Notes: generated from the letters alone by a model not told the origin. Positions 36,550 to 45,086 are shown, counted from the first letter of the stretch. The stretch is DNA of 64,000 nucleotides from Vibrio sp. FE10 (GCF_030297155.1 NZ_AP028068.1:1674001-1738000); one strand, 5' to 3'. Numbers and translations: made by a program.

Positions 36550-36870
36550 GTCAAAATCCCTTTAAGCTTGTTTGGCTCTCTTCTCGTCGGTTGTAGATCG
36601 TACTTTTTGGTAAACCGTACCTGCCGACGAATAGTCCCAATTTTCAATCGTTAAGGCCACGATTCCTACCTTAAACCAACCTCAATCAAGTATGTTGAGA
36701 TTGAGATTCTTTGAGGTTTGAGCCTGTTATCAATTAGCTCAAATACAACTTATCAATCACCTCTAGTACAAGTTAGCAAGAATATGCAAACAGTTCGATT
36801 ACTTCCCATGTAATGTTATGTAAATTTCCTTACGCTGCTCGGCAAACGTAAACAATGTAAATTGAATGCC
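36550..36870. other. Intergenic region between lipoprotein and iron operon
   Basis: No coding frame was recognised. An inverted repeat TCGTCGG (36584-36590) with CCGACGA (36624-36630) lies in the presumed leader of the leftward lipoprotein gene. Confidence 0.4.
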
Positions 36871-36889
36871 AATACGAATGATTATCAAC
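36871..36889. promoter_or_regulatory. Fur box upstream of the PepSY-ABC operon
   Basis: AATACGAATGATTATCAAC matches AATGANAATNATTNTCATT at most positions, with a strong core AATGATTATCA. It lies 38 bp before the start codon of the first gene. Confidence 0.65.
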
Positions 36890-36926
36890 TAAATTGTCGC
36901 CATGAAATTTATAGGTATTGGTTTGT

Positions 36927-37556
36927 ATGTCGTTAAAAAGTAGGGCGGTTCAATCATGGGCTCGTCGACTTCATGTTTATATTTCAATGGCGCTTCTGTT
37001 CGTGGTTCTTTTCTTCTCAGTGACAGGTATCACCCTTAATCGACCTGAGTTATTTGAATCAACCCAACCCAATATTCAACGGTCTACGTTAACGCTTCCT
37101 ACAAGTTTATTTTCAATCCAAGACGGGCGATTAAAAGCTGATGAAACGGCCTTTGAAACGTTTCTGTTTGAAGAAGCCAACCTATCGGGCGTTCCTTCAG
37201 GTTTAGATATCTACGCAGAGATTGAAGACGGTGAGTTGCTCATCGGCGAAGTGTCTATGGACTTCAAAGGCCCTGGTTACAACGCCTCTGTGTTCGTTGA
37301 CGTGGCGTCTGAAATGGTGGAAGTCGAAACCACCAATTACGGCGTTATCGCGTTGTTGAACGATCTACACAAAGGTCGTAACAGCGGTGAAGTTTGGAAA
37401 TGGTTCATCGATATCACTGCGCTACTGATGATCTTCTTTGTACTTACTGGCGTGTGCTTACTGTTACCTAAGAAAAAAACGCTCAATACCTCCATCAAAT
37501 GGACGGTGTTTGGGTCTGCAATCTCACTTGCTATCTATTTTGTCGCCGTGCCTTAA
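36927..37556 (+). CDS. PepSY-associated inner membrane protein (FpvG-like position)
   Basis: 209 residues from ATG 36927; the longer frame starts at a TTG nine bases earlier. The start SRAVQSWARRLHVYISMALL is the signature of PepSY-associated membrane proteins (R-H near the first helix). A periplasmic domain is followed by NDLHKGRNSGEVWKWFIDIT, with the second conserved His, and two further helices. Such proteins may bind haem and act as reductases. It is the first gene of the nine-gene operon. In Pseudomonas the corresponding first gene, fpvG, encodes an inner membrane reductase used for iron release from pyoverdine. Here the equivalence is inferred from order and type. Confidence 0.82.
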   Translation: MSLKSRAVQSWARRLHVYISMALLFVVLFFSVTGITLNRPELFESTQPNIQRSTLTLPTSLFSIQDGRLKADETAFETFLFEEANLSGVPSGLDIYAEIEDGELLIGEVSMDFKGPGYNASVFVDVASEMVEVETTNYGVIALLNDLHKGRNSGEVWKWFIDITALLMIFFVLTGVCLLLPKKKTLNTSIKWTVFGSAISLAIYFVAVP

Positions 37557-37653
37557 CCCCTCGTTAGCTTGATGAATTAGGCTGATGAGTCAGTTTAGTG
37601 AATCAGCTTGAAGAACGAACTAAAGGTTAAACGGATTTAAAAGGTTGTTAAAC

Positions 37654-38172
37654 ATGAAAAAAATGAACTGGAGCAAGGCGCTTCTTGCTTTATCTCTTTT
37701 GCCAAGCCTAGGTATGGCACAAGCGATCCCTGATACGGCAAAACTTGATGTGAACTTTAAGCTTCCAAAAATCGATACCTCTATGTATGCACGTCCTTAT
37801 GTGGCGGTATGGGTAGAGAACAGCGAACGAAAGTCAGTGAAAACCATTGAGCTTTGGGTCGGCAAAGATGAATGGCTTAAAGATTTACGTAGCTGGTGGA
37901 GAAAGGTTGGACGTTACGATCGTGAATTGGTTGATGCAGTGACCTCTGCAACGCGTCCTGCTGGCCAATACCGTTTTGTTTGGGATGGTAAGAGCGATGA
38001 TGGCCAAACTCTAGAACAAGGCGAGTACACGGTTCATATCGAAGTGGTTCGCGAGCACGGTGGCCGTAACTACCTTCGCCAAAAAGTATCACTTACAGAT
38101 TCAAACGCATCTTACGAATTAAAAGCAACGGAAGAGACAGGTGAAATTACCCTGAACTACATCGCTAAATAG
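37654..38172 (+). CDS. DUF2271 periplasmic protein
   Basis: 172 residues from ATG 37654. It has a signal peptide (LLALSLLPSLGMAQA), then a compact domain with YVAVWVENSERKSVKTIELW, WLKDLRSWWRKVGR and DAVTSATRPAGQYRFVWDG. These features and the beta-rich content fit DUF2271, often next to PepSY genes. It probably works in the periplasm with the adjacent membrane protein; no catalytic residues are evident. Confidence 0.82.
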   Translation: MKKMNWSKALLALSLLPSLGMAQAIPDTAKLDVNFKLPKIDTSMYARPYVAVWVENSERKSVKTIELWVGKDEWLKDLRSWWRKVGRYDRELVDAVTSATRPAGQYRFVWDGKSDDGQTLEQGEYTVHIEVVREHGGRNYLRQKVSLTDSNASYELKATEETGEITLNYIAK

Positions 38173-38272
38173 TAAGTGCGAACAGTAAAACCAAGCTGAA
38201 CAGAATAGACAGTGGTCATCGTAGGCTCAGATAGAGCAACACGACTAACAATTATAAATAATGGAATTTAAC

Positions 38273-39109
38273 ATGATGAAACAGACAAAAATTAAGGCAC
38301 TTGCACTAGCGGGTGTGATGGCATTTGGCTTAGCTGCAACGACAACGGCACAAGCTCACCCACGTTGGATCTTGCCGTCTCACTTTACTGTGTCTAAAGA
38401 AGGTGGTGACTGGCTAACGTTTGACGTTACTGCATCTCACGGTACGTTCGTTTTCGATAAGCCAGCAGGCAGTGAAAACGCACATGTCATCATGCCAGAT
38501 GGTCGCAGCGAGCGTCCTAACTTTGTGATTCGCGGTAAACGTCGTTCAATTTTTGATTTCTACTTCGAAGAAGAAGGTACGCACAAAGTTGCGATCAACA
38601 ATGAGCCTTCTTACTACACGCAATACAAAGCGGGTCGTCGTGACACAGTGAAATGGATCAAAGCAAACAAAGCGGAACGTGATTCAGTTCTTCCTGAAAA
38701 GTCGCGTGACGTGGTAACACAAATCAGCTTCACTCGTGCAGAAAGCTACATCACAGTGGGCAAACCATCGGATTCAGTCTTCAAAATTGAAGGCAAGCTA
38801 CTTGAAATGAAGCCAGTAACGCATCCTTCAGACATCATTGAAGGCGAACCAGTGACATTCCAATTCTTCTACAACGGTGAAATCCAGAAAGACGTAAAAG
38901 CGGAAATCACTCGTGAAGGCACACTTTACCGCAACCACCAAGAGCAGATTGATGTTGTGAGTAATGAGAACGGTGAAATTACGTTTACTCCAGACGTAGC
39001 GGGTCGTTACGTAATGAAAGCGAACTACAAAGGTGAATTGATTGACAACCCACTGGCAGACAAAGCAAGCGCTAACGTTCACCTAACGTTCGAAGCATTG
39101 CTTCAATAA
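38273..39109 (+). CDS. DUF4198 family periplasmic protein
   Basis: 278 residues from ATG 38273, with GGA seven bases upstream; an earlier ATG at 38261 is less likely. The signal peptide ends AQAHPRWILPS, so a histidine is the first mature residue, as usual in DUF4198 proteins (relatives of nickel/cobalt-related periplasmic proteins). Two beta domains are suggested; the second has EGEPVTFQFFYNGEIQKDV and TFTPDVAGRYVMKANYKGE. Metal or siderophore handling is plausible from context only. A hairpin in the following gap may tune expression of the next genes. Confidence 0.8.
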   Translation: MMKQTKIKALALAGVMAFGLAATTTAQAHPRWILPSHFTVSKEGGDWLTFDVTASHGTFVFDKPAGSENAHVIMPDGRSERPNFVIRGKRRSIFDFYFEEEGTHKVAINNEPSYYTQYKAGRRDTVKWIKANKAERDSVLPEKSRDVVTQISFTRAESYITVGKPSDSVFKIEGKLLEMKPVTHPSDIIEGEPVTFQFFYNGEIQKDVKAEITREGTLYRNHQEQIDVVSNENGEITFTPDVAGRYVMKANYKGELIDNPLADKASANVHLTFEALLQ

Positions 39110-39155
39110 CCTGTGATATCGGGGCTAGATCCCTGATTCAGCAATCAAAAAACTT

Positions 39156-39179
39156 AAGGGCTCATTTGAGCCCTTTATC
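39156..39179 (+). terminator. Internal hairpin in the iron operon
   Basis: AAGGGCTC and GAGCCCTT form an 8-bp stem with an ATTT loop, followed by TAT. It lies between DUF4198 and the next gene and may act as an attenuator or partial terminator. Confidence 0.6.
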
Positions 39180-39225
39180 GCTCAGTTTACTTCTGAGAAA
39201 TTGCACTGTGGCTAGGGTACGAACC

Positions 39226-39561
39226 ATGACAATAAAAACAAAACTAAAATCGATAATCACTCCATGCTTGGCTTTGGGACTTGGTTTCGCTGCATTACCT
39301 GCGCAAGCACACTTTCCACTGATGAGTTGCTGGTTTGAAGGCAAAACCGTGGCGTGTGAAGCGGGTTACTCTGATGGCAGTAAAGCGATTGATTACGCGG
39401 TTGAGATGTACGATTACGAAGACAACTTGATTGCAAAAGAGATGACAGATAAGCGTTCTATCGTTGAATTCCCAAATCCTGACACTGAGTTCTACCTTGT
39501 ATTCGATTCAGGCCATGAGTTTCCTGTTGAAGTTGACGTTGTTGAGATCAGCGAAAAATGA
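39226..39561 (+). CDS. Small secreted protein of the iron operon
   Basis: 111 residues from ATG 39226, preceded by AGGG; the open frame begins earlier at 39166, but that part overlaps the hairpin and looks non-coding. The signal peptide ends LPAQAHFPL, so again histidine is the first mature residue. Two cysteines follow closely (SCWFEGKTVACEAGYSDG) and could form a disulfide. I do not recognise a family beyond similarity in type to small DUF4198-linked proteins. The stop overlaps the next start by 4 bp, so translation is coupled. Confidence 0.75.
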   Translation: MTIKTKLKSIITPCLALGLGFAALPAQAHFPLMSCWFEGKTVACEAGYSDGSKAIDYAVEMYDYEDNLIAKEMTDKRSIVEFPNPDTEFYLVFDSGHEFPVEVDVVEISEK

Positions 39562-40154
39562 TGATTCAAGGCGTACGTGCTGACACGGGCGGCAGAGAAG
39601 GTAAATGGGTAGGGCTGATCATTGTATTCATCCTGAGCTTTGCCACGGTCGCGATCCCATTTCATCAAGCAGAATCTCATGTGAAAGCGGTACTTGATCA
39701 TCAAATTCTGGTAACCGATGTTGAACAAGAAAACTTGGCAATGTTGTCAGAGCTGCGTTTAGCGCATGAAGAGATTCGTGACCTGCGTATGGACTCAGAC
39801 GGCGAATGGCCAAGTGTGGTGTCACTTAAGGATGAATGGGTCGCGCCATTTGTTGAAGACCAGAGTTGGAAGCGCAAAGGTTCTCATGCTTGGCTATTGG
39901 ACGAGCGCGGTTACTACTTTTCTACACCAAGTGAACAAGCTACATCAAGTGAATATGCTGCACAAAGCGATCATGGCTTTGCTGATTCCTTTATTTTAAA
40001 CGCGAACAGCGTTTCTCCTGAAATCTGGATTTTCTTTGGTGGGGTAGCGAAACAGCCAGCTACTTTTGACCAACACAAGCTTGAGTCTACTGGTTGGAAA
40101 TTGGTGGTGAATAAGTCAGAAGTTGCTGATCAGCATGATGCTTCTTCTCATTAA
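39558..40154 (+). CDS. Single-pass membrane protein, DUF6162-like
   Basis: 198 residues. One N-terminal membrane helix (WVGLIIVFILSFATVAIPFH) anchors a periplasmic domain with a predicted helical region (VEQENLAMLSELRLAHEEIR) and WKRKGSHAWLLDERGYYFST. Its type and position before a metal-type ABC system suggest the DUF6162 family, which I recall in such loci; this is not verified. It may correspond to the membrane protein FpvK position in the Pseudomonas operon. Confidence 0.7.
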   Translation: MMIQGVRADTGGREGKWVGLIIVFILSFATVAIPFHQAESHVKAVLDHQILVTDVEQENLAMLSELRLAHEEIRDLRMDSDGEWPSVVSLKDEWVAPFVEDQSWKRKGSHAWLLDERGYYFSTPSEQATSSEYAAQSDHGFADSFILNANSVSPEIWIFFGGVAKQPATFDQHKLESTGWKLVVNKSEVADQHDASSH

Positions 40155-40203
40155 CTCGAGATTCTCGAAAAACAAAATGTCCAAAAATAATAAGAGATTT
40201 ACT

Positions 40204-41139
40204 ATGCGAATTATGGCTATGTTCATGTCGTTATTGGCGGTGTTAATGACACCTAATGCACTGGCAAAAGAATACAAGATCGATAGCGATAAGCTAACGA
40301 TTGGTATCACGCTTCAACCTTACTACAGTTACGTAAAAGCGGTGGTGGGTGACAAAGTGAACATTCTTCCATTGGTTGATGCTGGGTTTAATCCTCATAA
40401 CTACTTACCGCAACCCAATGATTTGAAGCGATTGAGCCAAATGGATGCAATCGTAGTAAACGGTATTGGTCACGATGACTTCGCACTTAAAGTGATTTCA
40501 GCCGCGCAACGTGATGACTTAGTGGTTATCGAAGCAAACAAAGAGGTGCCTTTGCTTCCTGCATTAGGCCAGTCTGTTGGTCAAGGTGCTGTGAACCCGC
40601 ATACGTTTGTTGGCCTTTCGACAACGATTCAAAAGGTTTACACCATCGCGAGCGAAGTCTCTAAGCTCGACCCAGACAACGCTGCGTTTTATCGCAAGAA
40701 TGCACGTAAGTACGCTAAGCAATTTCGTTTTATGAAGCGTGATGCGATGTTGTCACTTGGCGAACTCGATACGTCAGGTATGAAGGTCGCAACCACCCAC
40801 AATGCGTATGGCTACATCCTCCAAGAGTTTGGCGTAGATGTCGCGGCAGTCATCGAGCCGGCACACGGTGTTGAACCAAGTGCGAGCCAACTGCAAGAGA
40901 CCATCGAAAAGATCCGCGCATCGGGTATTGATGTTCTGTTCTACGAGCTCAATATGCCAAACCGTTTTGTTGACACCATTGAAGCGGAAACAGGCGTTCA
41001 GCTTTACCGTTTTTCTCACATGACGCACGGCGAATACGAAGACGATAAAGTAGAAGTTGAGATGAAGAAGAACCTAGAGACGTTGATCGAAGCCATGAAA
41101 TTTGCGGCGGCGAACCAAGCTAAAAGCGGGAACGCATAA
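40204..41139 (+). CDS. Metal-type ABC transporter substrate-binding protein
   Basis: 311 residues from ATG 40204, with AAGAGA six bases upstream. The signal peptide is MRIMAMFMSLLAVLMTPNALA. It is a cluster A-I (ZnuA/TroA/FpvC-type) binding protein. Likely metal ligands are H65 in FNPHNYLP, H133 in NPHTF, H199 in THNAYGY and E248 in FYELNMPN, the standard pattern of three His and one acid. The next genes encode the ATPase and permease. In context iron (perhaps ferrous) is as plausible as zinc or manganese. The motifs do not distinguish the metal. Confidence 0.88.
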   Translation: MRIMAMFMSLLAVLMTPNALAKEYKIDSDKLTIGITLQPYYSYVKAVVGDKVNILPLVDAGFNPHNYLPQPNDLKRLSQMDAIVVNGIGHDDFALKVISAAQRDDLVVIEANKEVPLLPALGQSVGQGAVNPHTFVGLSTTIQKVYTIASEVSKLDPDNAAFYRKNARKYAKQFRFMKRDAMLSLGELDTSGMKVATTHNAYGYILQEFGVDVAAVIEPAHGVEPSASQLQETIEKIRASGIDVLFYELNMPNRFVDTIEAETGVQLYRFSHMTHGEYEDDKVEVEMKKNLETLIEAMKFAAANQAKSGNA

Positions 41140-41873
41140 TGTTAGGTCCATCAATCTCAATTAATCAACTTGGTCTGCAATACGACAACAACGTCATTCT
41201 TGATGATATCTCTCTCAAACTTAAAGCGGGTCAGTGTCATGTGATCATGGGCCCAAACGGCGGTGGTAAAACTTCATTACTACGCTCTGTACTTGGCCTT
41301 ACGCCTTTCTCTGGTCAAATCAATATTCATTGGCCAGAAAAGCCAAGTATTGGTTACGTTCCTCAAAAAGCGACTTTTGAGTCGAGCTTACCTTTGACGG
41401 TAATGGACTTCGTACTACTTAATCAAACGCGAATCCCTCTGTTTTGGCGTCGTAAGTCTAAGCAATTGGATCTTGCACTCGCGCAATTGGATCGCGTTGG
41501 TATGGCGACACGTAGCGACCGCCGTATGGGACAACTGTCGGGTGGTGAACAACAACGCGTGTTGTTTGCACAAGCCTTATTGGATAACCCAAGCTTACTG
41601 GTGTTGGACGAACCGACAACAGGTATGGACGAGCAGGGCGTTCGTTATCTTGAATCTCTAATTCGTGAATGTGTTGATGAAGGCCGTACGATTCTTGCCG
41701 TTCACCATGATGTAACCGCAGTGCGTCGCCTTGAAGCGAATGTACATGTTGTGAATCGATTCTTGGTGGATAGTGGTCCACATGAACAAGTACTGCATCC
41801 AAGTAAAATTGAAAGCTTATTCCAGCATTACAGCAGTGGTGTTGCCATCGCTAAATCGAAGGAGGTTGCGTAA
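41139..41873 (+). CDS. Metal-type ABC transporter ATP-binding protein
   Basis: 244 residues. Walker A is GPNGGGKTSL (about 38-47), the signature is LSGGEQQRVLF, Walker B is LLVLDEPTTGMD, and the switch His is in ILAVHHDV. The family is the ZnuC/MntB/FpvD type. It overlaps the binding-protein stop by one base and the permease ATG by one base (TAATG at both), typical of tightly coupled translation. Confidence 0.92.
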   Translation: MLGPSISINQLGLQYDNNVILDDISLKLKAGQCHVIMGPNGGGKTSLLRSVLGLTPFSGQINIHWPEKPSIGYVPQKATFESSLPLTVMDFVLLNQTRIPLFWRRKSKQLDLALAQLDRVGMATRSDRRMGQLSGGEQQRVLFAQALLDNPSLLVLDEPTTGMDEQGVRYLESLIRECVDEGRTILAVHHDVTAVRRLEANVHVVNRFLVDSGPHEQVLHPSKIESLFQHYSSGVAIAKSKEVA

Positions 41874-42748
41874 TGGAATGGTTACGACAACTTGCCATTA
41901 GTGGCGTTGAAGCGGGTTGGTTATCAGACAGCTTCATGTATGCGTTCATGGTCAATGCACTGGTTGCTGCGTTGTTACTGGGCCCGTTACTCGGTGGCCT
42001 AGGTACTTTGGTGATTGCAAAGCGTCTGGCTTTCTTCTCTGAAGCCGTCGGCCACGCGGCTCTAACCGGTATCGCTATCGGTGTTCTGCTTGGTGAGCCA
42101 CCAGAAAACCCAATTATTGGCTTGTTTAGCTTCTGTATGATCTTTGCTTTGCTTCTTCACTTTGTAAGAAACAGAACCAACGTGCCATACGATACCTTAG
42201 TCGGTGTGTTTCTAGCACTTGCATTAGCGGTTGGCGCGGCATTGCTGATGTACGTGGCACGTAAGATCAATATCCACATGCTTGAGAACGTGTTGTTTGG
42301 CTCAATTTTGACGGTAACAGACCAAGACTTAGCGATTCTCGCAGGCAGTTGCGCGATCATCATTTTACTCTTGATACCGACGTTCAACCGCATTCTTCTG
42401 ACTTGTATCAGCCCTGATATTGCCAAAGTACGTGGCTATAACACCAGTTTCTACGACTACTTGTTTGTCATGATGATCACCTTAGTGACGATTGCAGCGG
42501 TGAAGATAGTGGGTGCGGTTCTGGTTGGTGCGTTATTGCTGATCCCAGGTGCTACGGCTCGATTGTTGACTAAACGCATGGGGAGCTTTGTTTTGCTGTC
42601 TGCCTTGTTGGCAACCATCGCGTGTTTGGTTGGAACAGTATTACCGATGGAGCTTAAACTGCCAGTGCCATCGGGCGCTTCAATCATCATCGTTTCTGCA
42701 ACGTTTTTCCTAGCGGCAACGCTATACCGAATTGTAAGAAAGGCATAA
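41873..42748 (+). CDS. Metal-type ABC transporter permease
   Basis: 291 residues with about eight hydrophobic segments, an ABC-3 (ZnuB/MntC/FpvE-type) permease. Recognisable features include KRLAFFSEAVGHAALTGIAI near residue 45 and VKIVGAVLVGALLLIPGATA near 210, the usual substrate pathway of this family. It forms the membrane channel for the binding protein and ATPase encoded just upstream. The last gene of the operon starts 2 bp after the stop. Confidence 0.92.
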   Translation: MEWLRQLAISGVEAGWLSDSFMYAFMVNALVAALLLGPLLGGLGTLVIAKRLAFFSEAVGHAALTGIAIGVLLGEPPENPIIGLFSFCMIFALLLHFVRNRTNVPYDTLVGVFLALALAVGAALLMYVARKINIHMLENVLFGSILTVTDQDLAILAGSCAIIILLLIPTFNRILLTCISPDIAKVRGYNTSFYDYLFVMMITLVTIAAVKIVGAVLVGALLLIPGATARLLTKRMGSFVLLSALLATIACLVGTVLPMELKLPVPSGASIIIVSATFFLAATLYRIVRKA

Positions 42749-42750
42749 TC

Positions 42751-43674
42751 ATGACTTCTTTAATGAATCGTATTTCAAGTTCACTAAAAGCAACGGCTCA
42801 AGTGAGTGCAGTCAGTAGCACGTTGTTAGGTGCCTCAATGGTGTCTTTCAACGTAAATGCAGAGGATATCCTTACCAGTACGCCTGTAACTTACGCGTTA
42901 GCGACAGAGCTAACCAAAGGCACCGACATTACGACCGAATACCTACCACCAAAACGCTACGGTATTGATCGTCTGCCTAACTGGTTTGGTACTAAGGGCG
43001 CAAGCAAGGTGCTTAAGTCGGGTGAAAAGGCGACCGTTGCATTAACGCTGTCATCGATCTGGCAAGCTGACCCTACCTTTGTCTACGCAAGGCAGGGCAA
43101 CATCCGTTTGGTTGAGGTGGATGCCGCTCAAGCGATTACTCCACGCGCACAAGGTGTTGCAGCGTTGACGTTATCGAGTGGTGATGTGTCTAAGTACGCG
43201 TGGTTAAACCCAACTAACTTAACGCGCATGGCGGCAATTGTGGCTGATGACTTTAAGTTATTGTGGCCGGCGCAAGCAAACACGATTGATAGCAACTTAC
43301 AGCGTGTAATGCTTGATGTTCGTGAACTGATTAACAAGCAACAAGCGGTATTACTGGATAACGACGTAGATTCAGTATTGTTGCTTTCAGAAAGCTTGGA
43401 AGATTTCGCTTCGGGTAGCCAACTGTTTGTTGAAGAACGTATGTTCAAAGCAGAGCTTGAATGGACAGAGCAAGATAAAGCGAAGCTTAAAACGATGTTT
43501 TCAGAAGACGATGCACTGTGGTTAGTGACAGCGAAAAAGCCGACGACTTTGATTAAGTCACTGGTGCCTAATGAGCGAATTCTGGTAGTTGACTCGGTAG
43601 ACCGTTGGGGAAGAGCAGGGATTAACGCAAAAGCGCCGTTCGCACGTTGGGAAGTTGAACCTTTCAAAGGTTAA
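42751..43674 (+). CDS. ZnuA-like binding protein without histidine (FpvF-like position)
   Basis: 307 residues, exported (signal region to about VNAED). The fold looks like a cluster A-I binding protein: KYAWLNPTNLTRMAAIVADD is the equivalent of the DPH-W-L-SPxN motif, followed by the long backbone helix (ANTIDSNLQRVMLDVRELIN) and a final domain with WLVTAKKPTTLIKS. Yet the protein contains no histidine at all, and where the metal-binding His should be stands Ala. So it cannot bind metal like ZnuA. In P. aeruginosa, fpvF at the same operon position encodes a second periplasmic binding protein that interacts with pyoverdine and FpvC. A similar siderophore-side role is a reasonable inference. 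Confidence 0.78.
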   Translation: MTSLMNRISSSLKATAQVSAVSSTLLGASMVSFNVNAEDILTSTPVTYALATELTKGTDITTEYLPPKRYGIDRLPNWFGTKGASKVLKSGEKATVALTLSSIWQADPTFVYARQGNIRLVEVDAAQAITPRAQGVAALTLSSGDVSKYAWLNPTNLTRMAAIVADDFKLLWPAQANTIDSNLQRVMLDVRELINKQQAVLLDNDVDSVLLLSESLEDFASGSQLFVEERMFKAELEWTEQDKAKLKTMFSEDDALWLVTAKKPTTLIKSLVPNERILVVDSVDRWGRAGINAKAPFARWEVEPFKG

Positions 43675-43711
43675 TAAAATAGCCAAGTTGCTAGATTAAA
43701 ACGGTAGGATC

Positions 43712-43745
43712 AAAAAAGCAGCCCAAGTAGAGGCTGCTTTTTTTG
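43712..43745. terminator. Terminator after the iron operon
   Basis: AAAGCAGCC and GGCTGCTTT form a 9-bp stem with an 8-base loop and flanking A- and T-runs; bidirectional. Confidence 0.9.
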
Positions 43746-43813
43746 TTCTTGTCCGTTGGCTCTGGTAAGAGTCTTAGGCCAGAGTGCTGGGCAAGAGTAC
43801 TGCGAGCTAAAAC

Positions 43814-44044
43814 TTACTCTGCAGCTTTTGTCTCTTCAGCTTGGATACCAGCTTCTTCAGATTCAACAGTCGCTTCTACCGATCCTTCTGCTTGTTCTAG
43901 AGCGGCTTTCGCTTGCTCTTCAGCTTCCATTTTTGCGCGGTCAGCTTTAGAGATGTAGCGAGGTTTGTTGCTACCATGCAGTTTAGAATTCGCCTGTTTC
44001 TGTCTTTTCTTTAGAATTTGATTGATTTTTTTCTTACGGTTCAT
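43814..44044 (-). CDS. DUF2986 small basic protein
   Basis: 76 residues. The start MNRKKKINQILKKRQKQAN is highly basic and typical of DUF2986; the middle KPRYISKADRAKMEAEE and an acidic Ala/Glu-rich tail follow. Function is unknown; the N-terminus could bind nucleic acid. It stands alone, divergent from the acetyltransferase gene. Confidence 0.8.
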   Translation of the reverse strand: MNRKKKINQILKKRQKQANSKLHGSNKPRYISKADRAKMEAEEQAKAALEQAEGSVEATVESEEAGIQAEETKAAE

Positions 44045-44141
44045 TGCTGCATAGCCTTGTATTTAGTTTATGCGGTGGAGGATAATCATTTTAGATCTAG
44101 AACTCAATATTTACATGGTATTCAGCAAGGAAAATATCACT

Positions 44142-44657
44142 ATGCAGGCAGTCGAGACCGCACGTTTACGATTAAGAATGATCACACCTCAAGATGCGGC
44201 GTTTATCCAACGATTATATAGCTCAGAAGATTTCCTGCGTTATATCGGAGACAAGGAAATCAGCGACGCAGACAAGGCTGTTGAATACATCGAAAACAAC
44301 ATTCTCAAAATGCACCAAGAGAAGGGTGTGTGCTTATTAATGGTTGAAATTAAAGATTCCTCAACGCCAATTGGTGTCTGCGGATTAATTAAAAGAGATA
44401 CCTTAGAGTCCCATGATATTGGATATGGTTTTGTCCCTGAAGTCTATGGGCAAGGTTTTGCATTGGAAGCGGCACAAGCGATAATTGAACAAGCTAAGCA
44501 TAATGCTGATATCGATCATTTAGTTGCCATCACAACCTCTGATAACATTCGAAGTATCGCACTACTGACTAAGTTAGGTTTTGTGTTCGAACGAGTTGAA
44601 GAAGCGATCAATGAAAGCGTCAATCTCAACCTGTACGGTTTCTCATTAGGTAATTAA
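44142..44657 (+). CDS. GNAT N-acetyltransferase (RimJ/RimL-type)
   Basis: 171 residues from ATG 44142, after AAGGA ten bases upstream; an open frame to 44070 exists but lacks support. The typical start is ETARLRLRMITPQDA, then IGVCGLIKRD, YGFVPEVYGQGFALEAA (acetyl-CoA binding loop) and SDNIRSIALLTKLGF. The acceptor could be a protein N-terminus, an amino acid or a small molecule. It is followed 2 bp later by the NOSP gene, so the two are cotranscribed. Confidence 0.88.
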   Translation: MQAVETARLRLRMITPQDAAFIQRLYSSEDFLRYIGDKEISDADKAVEYIENNILKMHQEKGVCLLMVEIKDSSTPIGVCGLIKRDTLESHDIGYGFVPEVYGQGFALEAAQAIIEQAKHNADIDHLVAITTSDNIRSIALLTKLGFVFERVEEAINESVNLNLYGFSLGN

Positions 44658-44659
44658 TC

Positions 44660-45055
44660 ATGTTCCAACATAACAATATTCTACAAGGCGAGCTTGCAAC
44701 GGAGTACAAAACCGTTATTGCGATGGTGCACATCTACTGCAAAGATCACCACGGTGAAGTTCGTCAGAATAACGCGTTATGTGAGGAGTGTGAGCAACTG
44801 TTGCGTTACGCCGAAACACGACTTGATCGATGCCCTTATGGCGAAGCAAAACCGACCTGTAATAAGTGTCCGATTCATTGCTATAAGCCTGACCCGAAAG
44901 AGCAAATGCGTTTGGTGATGCGTTATGCTGGTCCCAGAATGCTACTCAAGCATCCTATTTTAGCGATTCGACATTTGATTCATGAGAAACGGAAAGTGCC
45001 AGAGAAGCCACTGCCGAACGTGTCCAATCGCCATATTCGAATGAATAAGAAGTAA
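44660..45055 (+). CDS. ygbA: Nitrous oxide-stimulated promoter (NOSP) family protein, YgbA-like
   Basis: 131 residues. Six cysteines define the family: CEECEQL, RCPYGE, CNKCPIHCY, probably metal- or cluster-binding. The C-terminal RYAGPRMLLKHPILAIRHL is conserved. YgbA in enteric bacteria is induced by nitrosative stress through NsrR/FNR and is thought to help recovery from nitric oxide. It sits 2 bp after the GNAT gene. A direct link to nirBDC in this window is functional at most, not physical. Confidence 0.85.
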   Translation: MFQHNNILQGELATEYKTVIAMVHIYCKDHHGEVRQNNALCEECEQLLRYAETRLDRCPYGEAKPTCNKCPIHCYKPDPKEQMRLVMRYAGPRMLLKHPILAIRHLIHEKRKVPEKPLPNVSNRHIRMNKK

Positions 45056-45086
45056 CTGTCGCTTTAAATCAATTACTGATGAAACG

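Noticed and set aside
40204..42748. Naming the ABC genes znuA, znuC and znuB
   Set aside because: No Zur-type site was seen, the operon has a Fur-type site and PepSY/DUF4198 partners, so a zinc assignment would be misleading.
43128..43667. 179-codon open frame on the minus strand inside the last iron-operon gene
   Set aside because: It is a shadow of the plus-strand gene: serine- and arginine-rich, no ribosome site, and the plus frame has a signal peptide and operon context.
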